DNA from: Salinicola corii
Lineage (GTDB): Bacteria > Pseudomonadota > Gammaproteobacteria > Pseudomonadales > Halomonadaceae
DNA length: 64,000 nt
Assembly: GCF_008298015.1 (NCBI RefSeq)
Contig: NZ_VTPX01000007.1
Coordinates: 180,852-244,851, forward strand
Direction: 5' to 3'
Shown: in pieces, positions 46,872-56,124 of the stretch
Layout of the letters: every line of letters starts with the position of its first letter
Position numbering within the stretch: the stretch's first letter is position 1
Made by a program: the position numbers and the translations under genes
The notes under the pieces: generated by a model
Seen by the model: only the letters and a program-made list of their open reading frames with translations
Told to the model about the DNA's origin: nothing
Databases searched by the model: none

Positions 46872-48212
46872 ATGCTGACGCAGGAAATCATTCGACGTAA
46901 GCGCGATGGACAGACCCTCGACCGCAAGATGCTCGATCTGGTCATGGGCGGCATCGCCGACGGCAGCATCGGCGACGCGCAGATCGGCGCGTTCGCCATG
47001 GCCGTCTATCTCAACGGCATGAACCGGGACGAGGCGGTGGCGCTGACCGAGTCGATCCGCGACTCTGGGCAGGTGATGCGCTGGGGCGGCCCCGGCGATC
47101 TCGGGTGCGCCGGCCCGGTGCTCGACAAGCACTCGACCGGCGGTGTCGGCGATCTGGTATCGCTGATCCTCGGCCCCTGGGTCGCCGCCTGCGGTGGCCA
47201 TGTACCGATGGTCTCCGGTCGCGGCCTGGGCCACACCGGCGGCACCCTGGACAAGCTCGAATCGATTCCCGGCTACGACGTTACGCCATCCGACGCCGTT
47301 TTCCACCGCCTGGTAAAAGAGGTCGGCGTGGCGATCATCGGTCAGACCGGGTCGCTGGCGCCGGCCGACAAGCGCCTCTACGGCGTGCGCGACGTGACCG
47401 CCACGGTGGAGTCGATCCCGCTGATCGTGGCCTCGATTCTGGGCAAGAAGCTCGCCTGCGGCCTCGAGACGCTGGTGATGGACGTCAAGGTCGGCAGCGG
47501 CGCCTTCATGCCGACACAGGAAGCGTCTCGCGAACTGGCCGAGGCGATCGTCGCCATCGGTTGCGGCGCAGGCACCCGGACCAGCGTACTGCTGACCGAC
47601 ATGAACCAGCCGCTGGCCGACTGCGCCGGCAATTCACTGGAAGTCTTCGAGGCACTGCGGCTGCTTGGCGGTCATGGTAAAGAGAGCCGCCTCCATCAGG
47701 TAACGCGGTCGTTGGCCCAGGAGATGCTGATCCAGTCCGGCCTGGCCGGCGATGCCGAAGAAGCCGACAAGCGGCTGAACCGCGCGCTCGACTCCGGCGA
47801 GGCTCTCGAGCGCTTCTCGCGCATGGTGCAGGGTCTCGGCGGCCCTGGCGATCTGGCGGAGCATGCCGGCCACTATCTCCTCTCCGCCCCGGTCACGGTC
47901 GATCTCGAGGCGGATCGGGCGGGCTTCCTCAGCACCATCGACACGCGCGCGCTCGGCCTCGGCGTGGTCGAGTTGGGCGGCGGGCGGCGTAACGCGGGTG
48001 ATGCCATCGATCACCGGGTCGGCCTGTCACACATCGCCCCGCTCGGCCAGCGCATCGAACCGGGACAGCCGCTGCTGCGCATCCATGCCGCGGACCGGGA
48101 CGACGCCGACGCCGTCAGCCAACGCCTGCGTCGCGCCTTCGGACTGAGCGAGGCGCCCGTCGAGCCGCCGCCACTGGTTCACGCCACGCTGCGTCAGGAA
48201 GACCTGTCATGA
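46872..48212 (+). CDS. deoA: Thymidine phosphorylase
   Basis: The 446-residue enzyme phosphorolyses thymidine to thymine and deoxyribose-1-phosphate. The phosphate-binding [17 protein letters not shown], the [22 protein letters not shown] stretch and [12 protein letters not shown] are present. The ATG at 46872 is preceded by GGAG; the frame opens upstream inside deoC. It ends 14 bases before deoB. Confidence 0.95.
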   Translation: MLTQEIIRRKRDGQTLDRKMLDLVMGGIADGSIGDAQIGAFAMAVYLNGMNRDEAVALTESIRDSGQVMRWGGPGDLGCAGPVLDKHSTGGVGDLVSLILGPWVAACGGHVPMVSGRGLGHTGGTLDKLESIPGYDVTPSDAVFHRLVKEVGVAIIGQTGSLAPADKRLYGVRDVTATVESIPLIVASILGKKLACGLETLVMDVKVGSGAFMPTQEASRELAEAIVAIGCGAGTRTSVLLTDMNQPLADCAGNSLEVFEALRLLGGHGKESRLHQVTRSLAQEMLIQSGLAGDAEEADKRLNRALDSGEALERFSRMVQGLGGPGDLAEHAGHYLLSAPVTVDLEADRAGFLSTIDTRALGLGVVELGGGRRNAGDAIDHRVGLSHIAPLGQRIEPGQPLLRIHAADRDDADAVSQRLRRAFGLSEAPVEPPPLVHATLRQEDLS

Positions 48213-48225
48213 ACGAGGAAAAGAG

Positions 48226-49446
48226 ATGAAACGCGCGATTCTGCTGGTCCTCGACTCCTTCGGCATCGGCAACGCCCCGGACGCCGCGGAATACGGCGAC
48301 GCCGGTTCCGACACGCTCGGCCATATCGCCCGCTATCGCGCCGATGCCGGCCGGCCGCTCGAGCTACCCAACCTGGCTCGCCTGGGGCTCTATCACGCCC
48401 ATCGGCTGAGCACCGGCGACTGGGCGGCCGGCGTCGACGTTCCCGACACCGTCGAGGGTGCCTGGGCCTGTGCCGGCGAAATCTCCTCCGGCAAGGACAC
48501 CCCCTCCGGTCACTGGGAGATCGCCGGCGTACCGGCACTGTTCGAATGGGGCTACTTCACCGAGCGCGAGAACAGCTTTCCGCCAGAACTGCTCGAGGCG
48601 TTGATCGAGCGCGCCGATCTGCCCGGTGTGCTCGGTAACTGCCACGCCTCCGGCGTGCCGGTGATAGAGGCGCTGGGCGAAGAGCACATCGCCAGCGGCA
48701 AGCCGATCGTCTACACCTCGGCGGATTCCGTGTTCCAGATCGCCGCCCATGAAACCCACTTCGGTCTCGACCGCCTGTACCGACTGTGCGAGATCGCCCG
48801 CGAGCTGCTGATGCCCTACAACATCGGCCGCGTCATCGCCCGGCCGTTCATCGGCGAAACGTCGGAAACCTTCGAACGCACCGGCAATCGCCGCGACTAT
48901 GCCATCGAACCGCCGACTCCGACCGTGCTGCAGAAGCTGCACGACAGCGGCGGCAGGGTACTCGGCGTCGGCAAGATCGGCGACATCTACGCCCATTGCG
49001 GCGTCAGCGAAGTGCGCAAGGCCCACGGCTTCGAGGCGCTGTTCGACGCCACCCTCGCCGCCATCGGCGACGCCGGCGATCGAACCCTGGTGATGACCAA
49101 TTTCGTCGACTTCGACACCCTCTACGGCCATCGCCGCGATCCGGAAGGCTATGCCGGCGCACTGGAAGCCTTCGACCGGCGCCTGCCAGAAGTGATGGCC
49201 AGGCTCGAACCCGGCGACCTGCTGATCCTTACCGCCGATCACGGCAACGACCCGACCTGGCGCGGAACCGACCACACCCGCGAGCAGGTGCCCGTTCTGA
49301 TCGCGAGCGACGTACTGGCGCCCGGCAGCTATGGCCGCCGCGAGAGCTACGCCGATATCGGCCAGACCCTGGCCGGGCATTTCGGGCTGAATCCGATGGA
49401 TCATGGGCGTTCACTACTGACGGAATCGCCCCAGGGAGACAACTGA
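48226..49446 (+). CDS. deoB: Phosphopentomutase
   Basis: The 406-residue alkaline-phosphatase-fold mutase converts (deoxy)ribose-1-phosphate to the 5-phosphate. Metal ligand D10 lies in [20 protein letters not shown], the phosphorylated Thr in [14 protein letters not shown], and later ligands in [19 protein letters not shown]. It bridges the phosphorylases and DeoC. Its stop overlaps the deoD start (TGATG). Confidence 0.96.
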   Translation: MKRAILLVLDSFGIGNAPDAAEYGDAGSDTLGHIARYRADAGRPLELPNLARLGLYHAHRLSTGDWAAGVDVPDTVEGAWACAGEISSGKDTPSGHWEIAGVPALFEWGYFTERENSFPPELLEALIERADLPGVLGNCHASGVPVIEALGEEHIASGKPIVYTSADSVFQIAAHETHFGLDRLYRLCEIARELLMPYNIGRVIARPFIGETSETFERTGNRRDYAIEPPTPTVLQKLHDSGGRVLGVGKIGDIYAHCGVSEVRKAHGFEALFDATLAAIGDAGDRTLVMTNFVDFDTLYGHRRDPEGYAGALEAFDRRLPEVMARLEPGDLLILTADHGNDPTWRGTDHTREQVPVLIASDVLAPGSYGRRESYADIGQTLAGHFGLNPMDHGRSLLTESPQGDN

Positions 49447-50174
49447 TGGCAACCCCGCATATCGACGCCCAACCGGGCGCCTTCGCCGACACCGTGTTGA
49501 TGCCTGGCGACCCGCTGCGCGCCCAGTTCATCGCCGAAACCTTTCTCGACGATGTGGAGTGCGTCAACCGGGTACGCAACATGCTCGGCTTTACCGGCAC
49601 CTACCAGGGTCGCAGGATATCGGTGATGGGCAGCGGCATGGGGATTCCCTCGTGCTCCATCTACGCTAAGGAGCTGATCACCGAGTACGGTGTCGCGCGG
49701 CTGGTTCGGGTCGGCTCCTGCGGTGCGGTGCGCGACGACGTCGCGGTCAACGACATCGTCATCGGCATGGGGGCGAGTACCGACTCCGGCGTCAACCGCG
49801 CGCGCTTCGGCGGTCACGATTTTGCCGCCATCGCCGATTTCGACCTCGTCCGCCATGCGGCGGATGCAGCCCGTGAACGCGGCACGAAGATCAAGATCGG
49901 CAACCTGTTTTCGGCGGATCTGTTCTACACACCGAACGTCGACTTCTTCCAGACCATGAAGCGCCACGGCATTCTCGGCGTCGAGATGGAGGCCGCCGGT
50001 CTGTATGGGGTCGCCGCCGAGTTCGGCGCCCGCGCGCTGACCGTGTGTACCGTCTCCGACCATATCCTCAATGGCGAGGCGCTCGATGCCCAGGCGCGCC
50101 AGACAGGCTTTGCCGAGATGATGGCGATCACCCTGGAAGGACTGTTGCGCGATGACCGGGAGACGAGCCGATGA
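49446..50174 (+). CDS. deoD: Purine-nucleoside phosphorylase, DeoD type
   Basis: The 242-residue trimer-of-dimers type PNP splits purine (deoxy)nucleosides. [16 protein letters not shown] binds phosphate, [30 protein letters not shown] and the [11 protein letters not shown] segment are conserved, and the catalytic Asp lies in [10 protein letters not shown]. Its start overlaps the deoB stop and its end overlaps cdd by four bases (ATGA). Confidence 0.95.
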   Translation: MATPHIDAQPGAFADTVLMPGDPLRAQFIAETFLDDVECVNRVRNMLGFTGTYQGRRISVMGSGMGIPSCSIYAKELITEYGVARLVRVGSCGAVRDDVAVNDIVIGMGASTDSGVNRARFGGHDFAAIADFDLVRHAADAARERGTKIKIGNLFSADLFYTPNVDFFQTMKRHGILGVEMEAAGLYGVAAEFGARALTVCTVSDHILNGEALDAQARQTGFAEMMAITLEGLLRDDRETSR

Positions 50175-50596
50175 GCGACATCCAGGTACCCGACGACGTC
50201 CGGCGGACGGCGCTGAACGTTCGCGGTCACGCCTACGTGCCCTACTCCGGCCACCCGGTGGGCGCGGTGCTGATCAGCGAGAGCGGCAAGACCTACGCGG
50301 GCTGCAACGTCGAGAGCGCCAACTACAAGGGCCTCTGCGCCGAGGCCAGCGCCATAGCCGGGATGATCTCCAGCGGCGAGCGCGAGATACGCACGATCTA
50401 CGTCATCGGCCCCGGCGAGCATCGCTGCACCCCCTGCGGCGACTGCCGGCAACGCATTCGGGAATTCGCCACGCCGGAGACCCGGATCGTGGTCCTCGAC
50501 GGCGAGGGCAGCCCGCTCAAGCGCTACACCATGGACGAACTGCTGCCCGACTCCTTCGGCCCGGAAAACCTGAACAAGACCTCAGGGATGCGCTGA
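50171..50596 (+). CDS. cdd: Cytidine deaminase (short, tetrameric type)
   Basis: The 141-residue enzyme deaminates (deoxy)cytidine to (deoxy)uridine. Zinc-binding Cys and catalytic Glu lie in [13 protein letters not shown] and the other two Cys in [25 protein letters not shown] and [11 protein letters not shown] line the active site. Its short length matches the tetrameric class rather than the E. coli dimer. It overlaps deoD and is followed three bases later by a GNAT gene. Confidence 0.95.
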   Translation: MSDIQVPDDVRRTALNVRGHAYVPYSGHPVGAVLISESGKTYAGCNVESANYKGLCAEASAIAGMISSGEREIRTIYVIGPGEHRCTPCGDCRQRIREFATPETRIVVLDGEGSPLKRYTMDELLPDSFGPENLNKTSGMR

Positions 50597-50599
50597 GCA

Positions 50600-51088
50600 A
50601 TGTGCGATGATCTTGCCTTTCGCCCGGCAACGCCCGACGACCTGACCGCACTCTGGTCGATTCGAAACAGAGCGGCGAGGATTCAGTGCGCGGGGCACTA
50701 CCCGCCCGACGCGCTGGATACCTGGCTTGCCGCCGCACCGAGCGACGGTTTCCGACATCTTCTTCGACAGGGTCACGCGATCGTGGCGGAACGGGATCGG
50801 AGCATCGTCGGCTATGCCGTCGTCGATGTCGGCGAACGGGAGCTGGAAGCGCTGTTCGTCGCACCGGACCATTTTCGTCGCGGTCATGGTTCGAAGTTGC
50901 TGGCACGCGCAGAGGAGCTGGCCAGACAAGAAGGCATCGACATCTTGACGCTGTCCGCCGCGCTCAACGCCATCGACTTCTATCTCGCCCACGGTTACGA
51001 GCTGCTCGCCATTGACGACTACGCTCATCGCAGCGGAGTGAGGTTGAAACGTGGCGTGATGCGGAAGTCGCTCAAGCTCCCACGCTGA
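50600..51088 (+). CDS. GNAT-family N-acetyltransferase
   Basis: The 162-residue protein has the GNAT order: FRPATPDDLTALWSIRNRAA at the N-terminus, IVGYAVVDVGERELEALFVAPDHFRRGHGSKLL with the acetyl-CoA pyrophosphate loop (R/Q-x2-G-x-G/S), and LNAIDFYLAHGYEL in the final strand. The acceptor is unknown. It starts three bases after cdd, so it is likely read with the deo operon. Its end overlaps the convergent formylglycine-enzyme gene by 17 bases. Confidence 0.87.
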   Translation: MCDDLAFRPATPDDLTALWSIRNRAARIQCAGHYPPDALDTWLAAAPSDGFRHLLRQGHAIVAERDRSIVGYAVVDVGERELEALFVAPDHFRRGHGSKLLARAEELARQEGIDILTLSAALNAIDFYLAHGYELLAIDDYAHRSGVRLKRGVMRKSLKLPR

Positions 51089-52034
51089 TCGTCCTGAACC
51101 CGATGTTACTGCTCGAAGCTTCCGGTGTGTTCGATGTACGCGCCGCGTTCCGGTAGCGATTGCAGTACGAGTCGTGGCACAGAAACGAGCCGCCTCGCAT
51201 CACGCGGCGCGCGACGTCGGGCGGTCCCGGCGGATTGCTCAACGGCGAGCGCGCATAGTACTCGGGGTCGAAGCCATCGCCGCACCACTCCCAGACATTG
51301 CCGACCGTCTGATACAGGCCGTAACCATTGGGCGGGAAGGCCTCGACCGACGCGGTAAAACGCCAGCCATCCTCGATGAGATTGGTGTGGGGGAAGTTGC
51401 CTTGCCAGATGTTGCAGCGCCATGCCCCGTATTCGTCCGTCACGTTGTCACCCCAAGGATAGCGGCATCCCGCCAGTCCGCCACGCGAGGCGTACTCCCA
51501 TTGTGCTTCACTGGGCAACCTGCGCCCCGCCCATTGACAGTACGCCACGGCATCGCGCCAGCTGACGTGAACGACTGGATGATCCAGCAGGTCGTCCACC
51601 GTCGACAACGCCCCGCCCGGGGCGCGCCAATGCGCCCCCCGCACCGCGACCCACCAAGCCATGCCGTCGAGGGCACCGAGCACGTCCTCCCTCGATGCCT
51701 GAACTTGATGGCGAAACACCGCCGAGATTCCCCATCGCTCGGCATCCGTGCGATATCCCGTGGCGTCGATGAAACGCGCGAAATCGCGGTTGGTAACGGT
51801 GGTCGCATCGATGACAAACGCGTCGAGATAGACCGCATGCGTCAGGTGTTCGCCATCGCGACGGTTGGCGATATCGGTACCTTCACCCATGATGAACGAA
51901 CCGGCGGGAATGGCCGCCTGCTCGATCGGATGGCTACCGGCTCCCGCCAGTCGACGCGAAAGCCCGTCGGTCCCGGCCCCCGGCTTTTTCCGTGCCAAAG
52001 TCGGGGCACAGCAGGTACGACCGTTCGATGCCAT
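51072..52034 (-). CDS. Formylglycine-generating enzyme (sulfatase activating)
   Basis: The 320-residue FGE-sulfatase domain protein oxidises a sulfatase active-site Cys to formylglycine. Both catalytic Cys are present in RGGSFLCHDSYCNRYRNAAR near the C-terminus, the arrangement of genuine FGEs; many paralogues of the fold lack them. Other family marks are IPAGSFIMGEGTD, VTNRDFARFIDATGY, LPSEAQWEYASRGGLAG and NVWEWCGDGFDP. The chosen ATG at 52034 lies 14 bases past the sulfatase stop; an ATG at 52070 inside the sulfatase gene is possible. It sits directly after a Cys-type sulfatase, its obvious client. Confidence 0.9.
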   Translation of the reverse strand: MASNGRTCCAPTLARKKPGAGTDGLSRRLAGAGSHPIEQAAIPAGSFIMGEGTDIANRRDGEHLTHAVYLDAFVIDATTVTNRDFARFIDATGYRTDAERWGISAVFRHQVQASREDVLGALDGMAWWVAVRGAHWRAPGGALSTVDDLLDHPVVHVSWRDAVAYCQWAGRRLPSEAQWEYASRGGLAGCRYPWGDNVTDEYGAWRCNIWQGNFPHTNLIEDGWRFTASVEAFPPNGYGLYQTVGNVWEWCGDGFDPEYYARSPLSNPPGPPDVARRVMRGGSFLCHDSYCNRYRNAARTSNTPEASSSNIGFRTISVGA

Positions 52035-52048
52035 CCTAAACGCCCCAT

Positions 52049-53485
52049 TCAGCGCCAAGGCGCCGCCCATGTCGACGTATGGGTCGCGCTTTCGGCCCGC
52101 CAACGTGCAATCACCTGCTGGAGGTGGTCGCGCAGCGCCCGGCAGGAGGCGTCGTCCCAGCGGTTGTCGAGCTCCTCGGGATCGCTTTCCAGGTCGAAGA
52201 GTTGCCCCTCGTCACTGTCGACGAAGGTCACGAGCTTCCAGCGGTCGTCGCGCACCATGGTCATCAATTCGGTGTCGGTCAGGATGAAATCACGGGCGTG
52301 CTCGGCGAAGACATGCTCGCGACCCGCCCACGTTTCGCCCTGCAGCGCCGGCAACAGTGATTGCGCTTCCATCCAGGCCGGCGGTTCGACTCCCGCCAAC
52401 TCGAGAACGGTCGGCCCCAGATCCATGAGCGAAGTCAAACCTTCGATGCGCTGGTTCCCTCGCACGAATTTCGGCCCCCAGACGATCGCGGGGACATGCA
52501 CACTCGACTCGTACATATTCCATTTCTGGCTATGACCGTGGTCGTTGAGGCAGTCGCCATGATCCGAGGTGAACACGATGATGGTGTCCTCGAGGACGCC
52601 CCGCCTCTCCAAGGCGTCGAGCAGCCGCCCGACCTGTGCATCGATCATCGTCACGTTGGCATGATAGTGGCGCCGCTGGCGGACCATTTGCTCGGGTGTC
52701 GGATGCTCCAGATGCTTGACCGCGTCATGATCGTTGTCGAGATGGTTCCAACGCAGCGCCTTGAGCGGCGCCGGCTGACTGGCGATGTCCTCCGCGCCGC
52801 CGACCGGCATCGGCACGTCACGCGTCTCGAACGGTTGGAGGTATTCAGGCGTGGGGTCGTATGGGGGGTGCGGTCCGGGAAACCCAATCTGCAGAAAGAA
52901 CGGCTCGTCACCGGGGTAACGCTCGAGCCACATGGCCGCGAAGTCACCGACGAAGTTATCGGCATGCAGCTCGGCAGGCGCCTCCCAGACGAAAGCTCCC
53001 AGGCGATCGTCATAGTCGGCACGGTGACGGTAGGTCACCCGGCTCGGTTTGTCGACGCCCCGGACCCACAGCGCCTTGTCCCACTGGTCGAGAAAGAACG
53101 GCAGGTTGGGATGATCGCGATCCTTGTTCTCAACCACGTGGCGCTCGTGGAAGCCGAGCGGCGTCTCGTACGGGAAGGTATGCATCTTGCCGATGTTGGC
53201 GCAGCGGTAGCCCGCCTGCGCCAGTTGTTCGACCCACGAATGCCGCCACGGCTCGTCGTTTCGGAACACACCGGTGCTGTGCGGATAGAGGCCCATGAAC
53301 AGACTGGCTCGTGACGGTGCGCAGGATGGCGCCGTGACGTAGGTTCTCGCGAAGGTAGTGCCCTCCTGGACCAGCCGATCAAGATTCGGAGTGATCGCGT
53401 GCTCATGTCCCAGTGCGTGGATCGTGTCGAATCGCTGCTGGTCCGTGATTACGAACATGATATTGGGGACTTTCCTCTCTGACAT
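52049..53485 (-). CDS. Type I sulfatase (Cys-type, formylglycine dependent)
   Basis: The 478-residue alkaline-phosphatase-fold sulfatase hydrolyses sulfate esters. The metal site starts NIMFVITDQQRFDTIHALG, the formylglycine signature C-x-P-x-R is C55-R59 (CAPSR) in VTAPSCAPSRASLFMGLYP, and the second metal site is FTSDHGDCLNDHGHSQKW. No signal peptide is visible, so it should act in the cytoplasm on an imported ester. The ATG at 53485 has AAGGAG upstream; a GTG 12 codons earlier overlaps the transporter stop. It lies between the MHS transporter and the FGE gene. Substrate unknown; size and sequence fit arylsulfatase or choline-sulfatase-like groups. Confidence 0.9.
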   Translation of the reverse strand: MSERKVPNIMFVITDQQRFDTIHALGHEHAITPNLDRLVQEGTTFARTYVTAPSCAPSRASLFMGLYPHSTGVFRNDEPWRHSWVEQLAQAGYRCANIGKMHTFPYETPLGFHERHVVENKDRDHPNLPFFLDQWDKALWVRGVDKPSRVTYRHRADYDDRLGAFVWEAPAELHADNFVGDFAAMWLERYPGDEPFFLQIGFPGPHPPYDPTPEYLQPFETRDVPMPVGGAEDIASQPAPLKALRWNHLDNDHDAVKHLEHPTPEQMVRQRRHYHANVTMIDAQVGRLLDALERRGVLEDTIIVFTSDHGDCLNDHGHSQKWNMYESSVHVPAIVWGPKFVRGNQRIEGLTSLMDLGPTVLELAGVEPPAWMEAQSLLPALQGETWAGREHVFAEHARDFILTDTELMTMVRDDRWKLVTFVDSDEGQLFDLESDPEELDNRWDDASCRALRDHLQQVIARWRAESATHTSTWAAPWR

Positions 53486-53517
53486 GGACGCGGCTCCTTG
53501 CTCCATTGATGGCGGTT

Positions 53518-54819
53518 TCACAGCTCGCTGCGATAAGTTTCGGTGATCGCGATGACGCAGGCGAGGCTGACCAATGTCATGGCGAACAGATAGAGCGCCG
53601 GCCCCCAGTAGCTACCGGCGAAGGCACTGGCCAGCGCGGCGGCGATCAACGGCGTTGGCGCACCGCCCAACAGCGCCGAGCCCTGATAGATCATGCCGAG
53701 CGAGGTATAGCGCACGCGCGTCGAGAACATCTCGGCGAAGAAGGTTCCCTGAATGGTGAACATCAGCCCAGTGCCCACCGCCTGCACCACGATGATGGTC
53801 GGCCACACGACCCAGGCCTCTCCGGTGGACAGCAGGGGAAAATAGGCCAGCCCCCCGATGGCACAGACGACGATGCCCGCCATGTAGACCGGACGACGCC
53901 CAACCCGGTCGGAGAACATGCCGATCAGCGGTGTCAGGAAGACCTGCACCGCGGCGGACATGACGAAACCGGTCAGCATCATCTGCTGCGACAACCCCAG
54001 CGTCGACGTGGCGTAGGCGATACCGAAAACGTTGATGACGTTGAAGGTCACCGCATCGGCCATGCGCGCGCCGAGCCCGAGCAACAGATAGCCCGGTTGT
54101 TCGCGAAGCAGGCTCATCAAGGGAATGTGGCGCGCGGGCTCTTGTGTCTTTCGCTTGCGGAAGACTTCCGTCTCTGGCAGCGAACTGCGGAGGAACAGGG
54201 CAAAGACGAGAAAGACGCCGCTCAACAGAAACGGAATCCGCCAGCCCCACGCCAGAAAGCTCGACTCCGGCAACAGTTGGACCAGTGAGAAGACCCCGGT
54301 AGAGACCAGCAGCCCCATCGGCGTACCCAACTGGTGAAAGCTGCCCATCAGCCCGCGCTTTCGACTCGGCGCGTTCTCCAGCGCAACCAGCGCACCGCCG
54401 CCGAATTCACCGCCTATTCCCAGTCCCTGCACGATACGAAGGGTAATCAGCGCCGCGGGCGCCCACCAGCCGATCGATTCGTAAGTCGGTACGAGCCCCA
54501 TCAACAGCGTGCATACGCCCATGATGAGAACGGTGATGATCAGCATCGTCTTGCGACCGTGCCGGTCTCCGAAGTGGCCGAACAGCAATGCTCCAATGGG
54601 GCGAGCGATGAAACCCGCGGCGAAGGCACCGAACGAGGCCATCAGGCTGACGGAAGCGTCGGCATCGGCAAAGAACAGTTGTGGAAACACCAGTGCCGAG
54701 GCGATGCCATAGAGATAGAAGTCGTACCATTCGATGAAGGCACCGCTGAACGCAGCAAATGCCGCCTTCCTGGATTTGCCCTCTGACCGCGCGGGGTCCT
54801 GCAGATCATCGACGCTCAT
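53518..54819 (-). CDS. MFS transporter, metabolite:H+ symporter (MHS) family
   Basis: The 433-residue 12-helix transporter has MHS hallmarks: FSGAFIEWYDFYLYGIASALVFPQLFF in helix one, FGHFGDRHGRKTMLIITVLIMG and LRIVQGLGIGGEFGGGALV. This family includes proline/betaine, citrate and alpha-ketoglutarate carriers. The ATG at 54819 has GAGAGGGA seven bases upstream; the upstream frame is not conserved. It leads the sulfatase-FGE operon and is divergent from a SorC-type regulator, so it probably imports the sulfated compound. Confidence 0.88.
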   Translation of the reverse strand: MSVDDLQDPARSEGKSRKAAFAAFSGAFIEWYDFYLYGIASALVFPQLFFADADASVSLMASFGAFAAGFIARPIGALLFGHFGDRHGRKTMLIITVLIMGVCTLLMGLVPTYESIGWWAPAALITLRIVQGLGIGGEFGGGALVALENAPSRKRGLMGSFHQLGTPMGLLVSTGVFSLVQLLPESSFLAWGWRIPFLLSGVFLVFALFLRSSLPETEVFRKRKTQEPARHIPLMSLLREQPGYLLLGLGARMADAVTFNVINVFGIAYATSTLGLSQQMMLTGFVMSAAVQVFLTPLIGMFSDRVGRRPVYMAGIVVCAIGGLAYFPLLSTGEAWVVWPTIIVVQAVGTGLMFTIQGTFFAEMFSTRVRYTSLGMIYQGSALLGGAPTPLIAAALASAFAGSYWGPALYLFAMTLVSLACVIAITETYRSEL

Positions 54820-54918
54820 GACATCCCTCTCGTTTGGCGAACTCCGGCAGGAGGCGGCGGGCCCATGACCCAAGTTGTCGTTGGTGATCCAGTCACTACG
54901 AGACGGTGCAAGCCAATA

Positions 54919-54963
54919 CTCAAATGAGCGCATCACGTCTCAAACGAGCATGAGCGTATGCTG
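54919..54963. promoter_or_regulatory. Candidate operators in the MHS-SorC intergenic region
   Basis: CTCAAATGAGCG (54919-54930) and CTCAAACGAGCA (54939-54950) are near-identical repeats starting exactly 20 bases apart, two helical turns. They overlap AGCAT-N6-ATGCT (54948-54963). Such phased repeats suit a tetrameric SorC-type regulator. Confidence 0.5.
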
Positions 54964-55026
54964 GTACTATCGCCCGGGGCAAGTTTTCGACCGGCGACTA
55001 CAACTAAGGATGTAGAGGGAGGCTTT

Positions 55027-56013
55027 ATGACGGATGCCAGCAAAACCCGGCCACAAAGGGCTTCTGTCGGCGAGGATCAGATATTCGAGATGGTTCGTCG
55101 TTATTTCCTGGAAGACGAATCCAAGAGCGATCTGGCGCGTCACTTCGGTATCAGCCGTTTTCAGGTCGCGCGACTGTTGAAGGAGGCCCGGGAAACGGGA
55201 TTGGTCATGATCAGCATTCGCCATCCCGCGCAACTCTCACCGGAGATGGGCTTGGACGTGGCCGCGGCCTTGGGAATCGAACACGCCATCGTGGTGGACC
55301 GCATACCGGGCAGCGACCAATCCACCATCGAGGCAGTGGCCCATCGCCTTGCCATAGTGCTCGACGACGAAATCAAACCCGGCCAGACCGTCGGCATGAC
55401 CTGGAGCCGTGTCATCGAGTCGATGGCACGCCAGATCCGCCAGTTGCCCACCTGCGAGGTCGTGCAGCTCGCCGGAGCCATCCACCTCACCGGCAACCGA
55501 CTCGGATCCGTCGAGACCATTCGCATCATCGCAGAAGCCGCCAATGGCACGGCATACCCCATCTATGCACCATTGGTACTGCAGGAAGCCGAAACAGCGA
55601 GGGCATTGGCGCGCCAACCCGATATCGCCCGCTCGTTGGCCCGTATCGAGGAATTGGATATCGCCGTCGTATCGGTCGGCGCCTGGCGCCCCTCCGGCTC
55701 GGCGCTCTACAACTTGCTGACAGCAAGCGAGGCCGAGGAGATAGCCGACAAAGGCGCCTGCGGTGAAATCAGTGGTCGACTCTTCGATCAGCATGGACGA
55801 GCCATAGAAAGCGAACTGGATCGCCGCGTCCTCGGTATCTCGGTGGACCAATTACGCAGGGTCCCCCGTGTCATCGGTACCGGCGCCGGTGCTTATCGAG
55901 CCCAGGCAACGATCGCCGCTGCCAAGGCTGGACTGTTCAATACGCTCATTGTCGACCGCAGTCTGGCCCAGGCCATTCTCGACCTTGCCGGGTCGTTCAC
56001 CGCCAACGCATGA
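55027..56013 (+). CDS. SorC-family (sugar-binding) transcriptional regulator
   Basis: The 328-residue regulator has a helix-turn-helix (about residues 30-58: SKSDLARHFGISRFQVARLLKEA) and the SorC sugar-binding domain (GQTVGMTWSRVIESMARQI, VVQLAGAIHLTGNRLGS, VVSVGAWRPSGSALYN, GDI-like CGEISGRLFDQHGR). Effectors of this family are usually phosphosugars. The ATG at 55027 has GAGGGAGGC before it; an upstream ATG at 54958 lies in the operator region. It is divergent from the MHS-sulfatase-FGE operon and likely its regulator. Confidence 0.9.
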   Translation: MTDASKTRPQRASVGEDQIFEMVRRYFLEDESKSDLARHFGISRFQVARLLKEARETGLVMISIRHPAQLSPEMGLDVAAALGIEHAIVVDRIPGSDQSTIEAVAHRLAIVLDDEIKPGQTVGMTWSRVIESMARQIRQLPTCEVVQLAGAIHLTGNRLGSVETIRIIAEAANGTAYPIYAPLVLQEAETARALARQPDIARSLARIEELDIAVVSVGAWRPSGSALYNLLTASEAEEIADKGACGEISGRLFDQHGRAIESELDRRVLGISVDQLRRVPRVIGTGAGAYRAQATIAAAKAGLFNTLIVDRSLAQAILDLAGSFTANA

Positions 56014-56124
56014 GCAGCTCGCTATATCGACTGGTAGAACTGGCTTATGCTTCAGAAGAACCTATCCGCGTGGCGCAACGGTGACGACTCTTTGTCGAGT
56101 TTGGGTATACTCGGAATCCAACAA

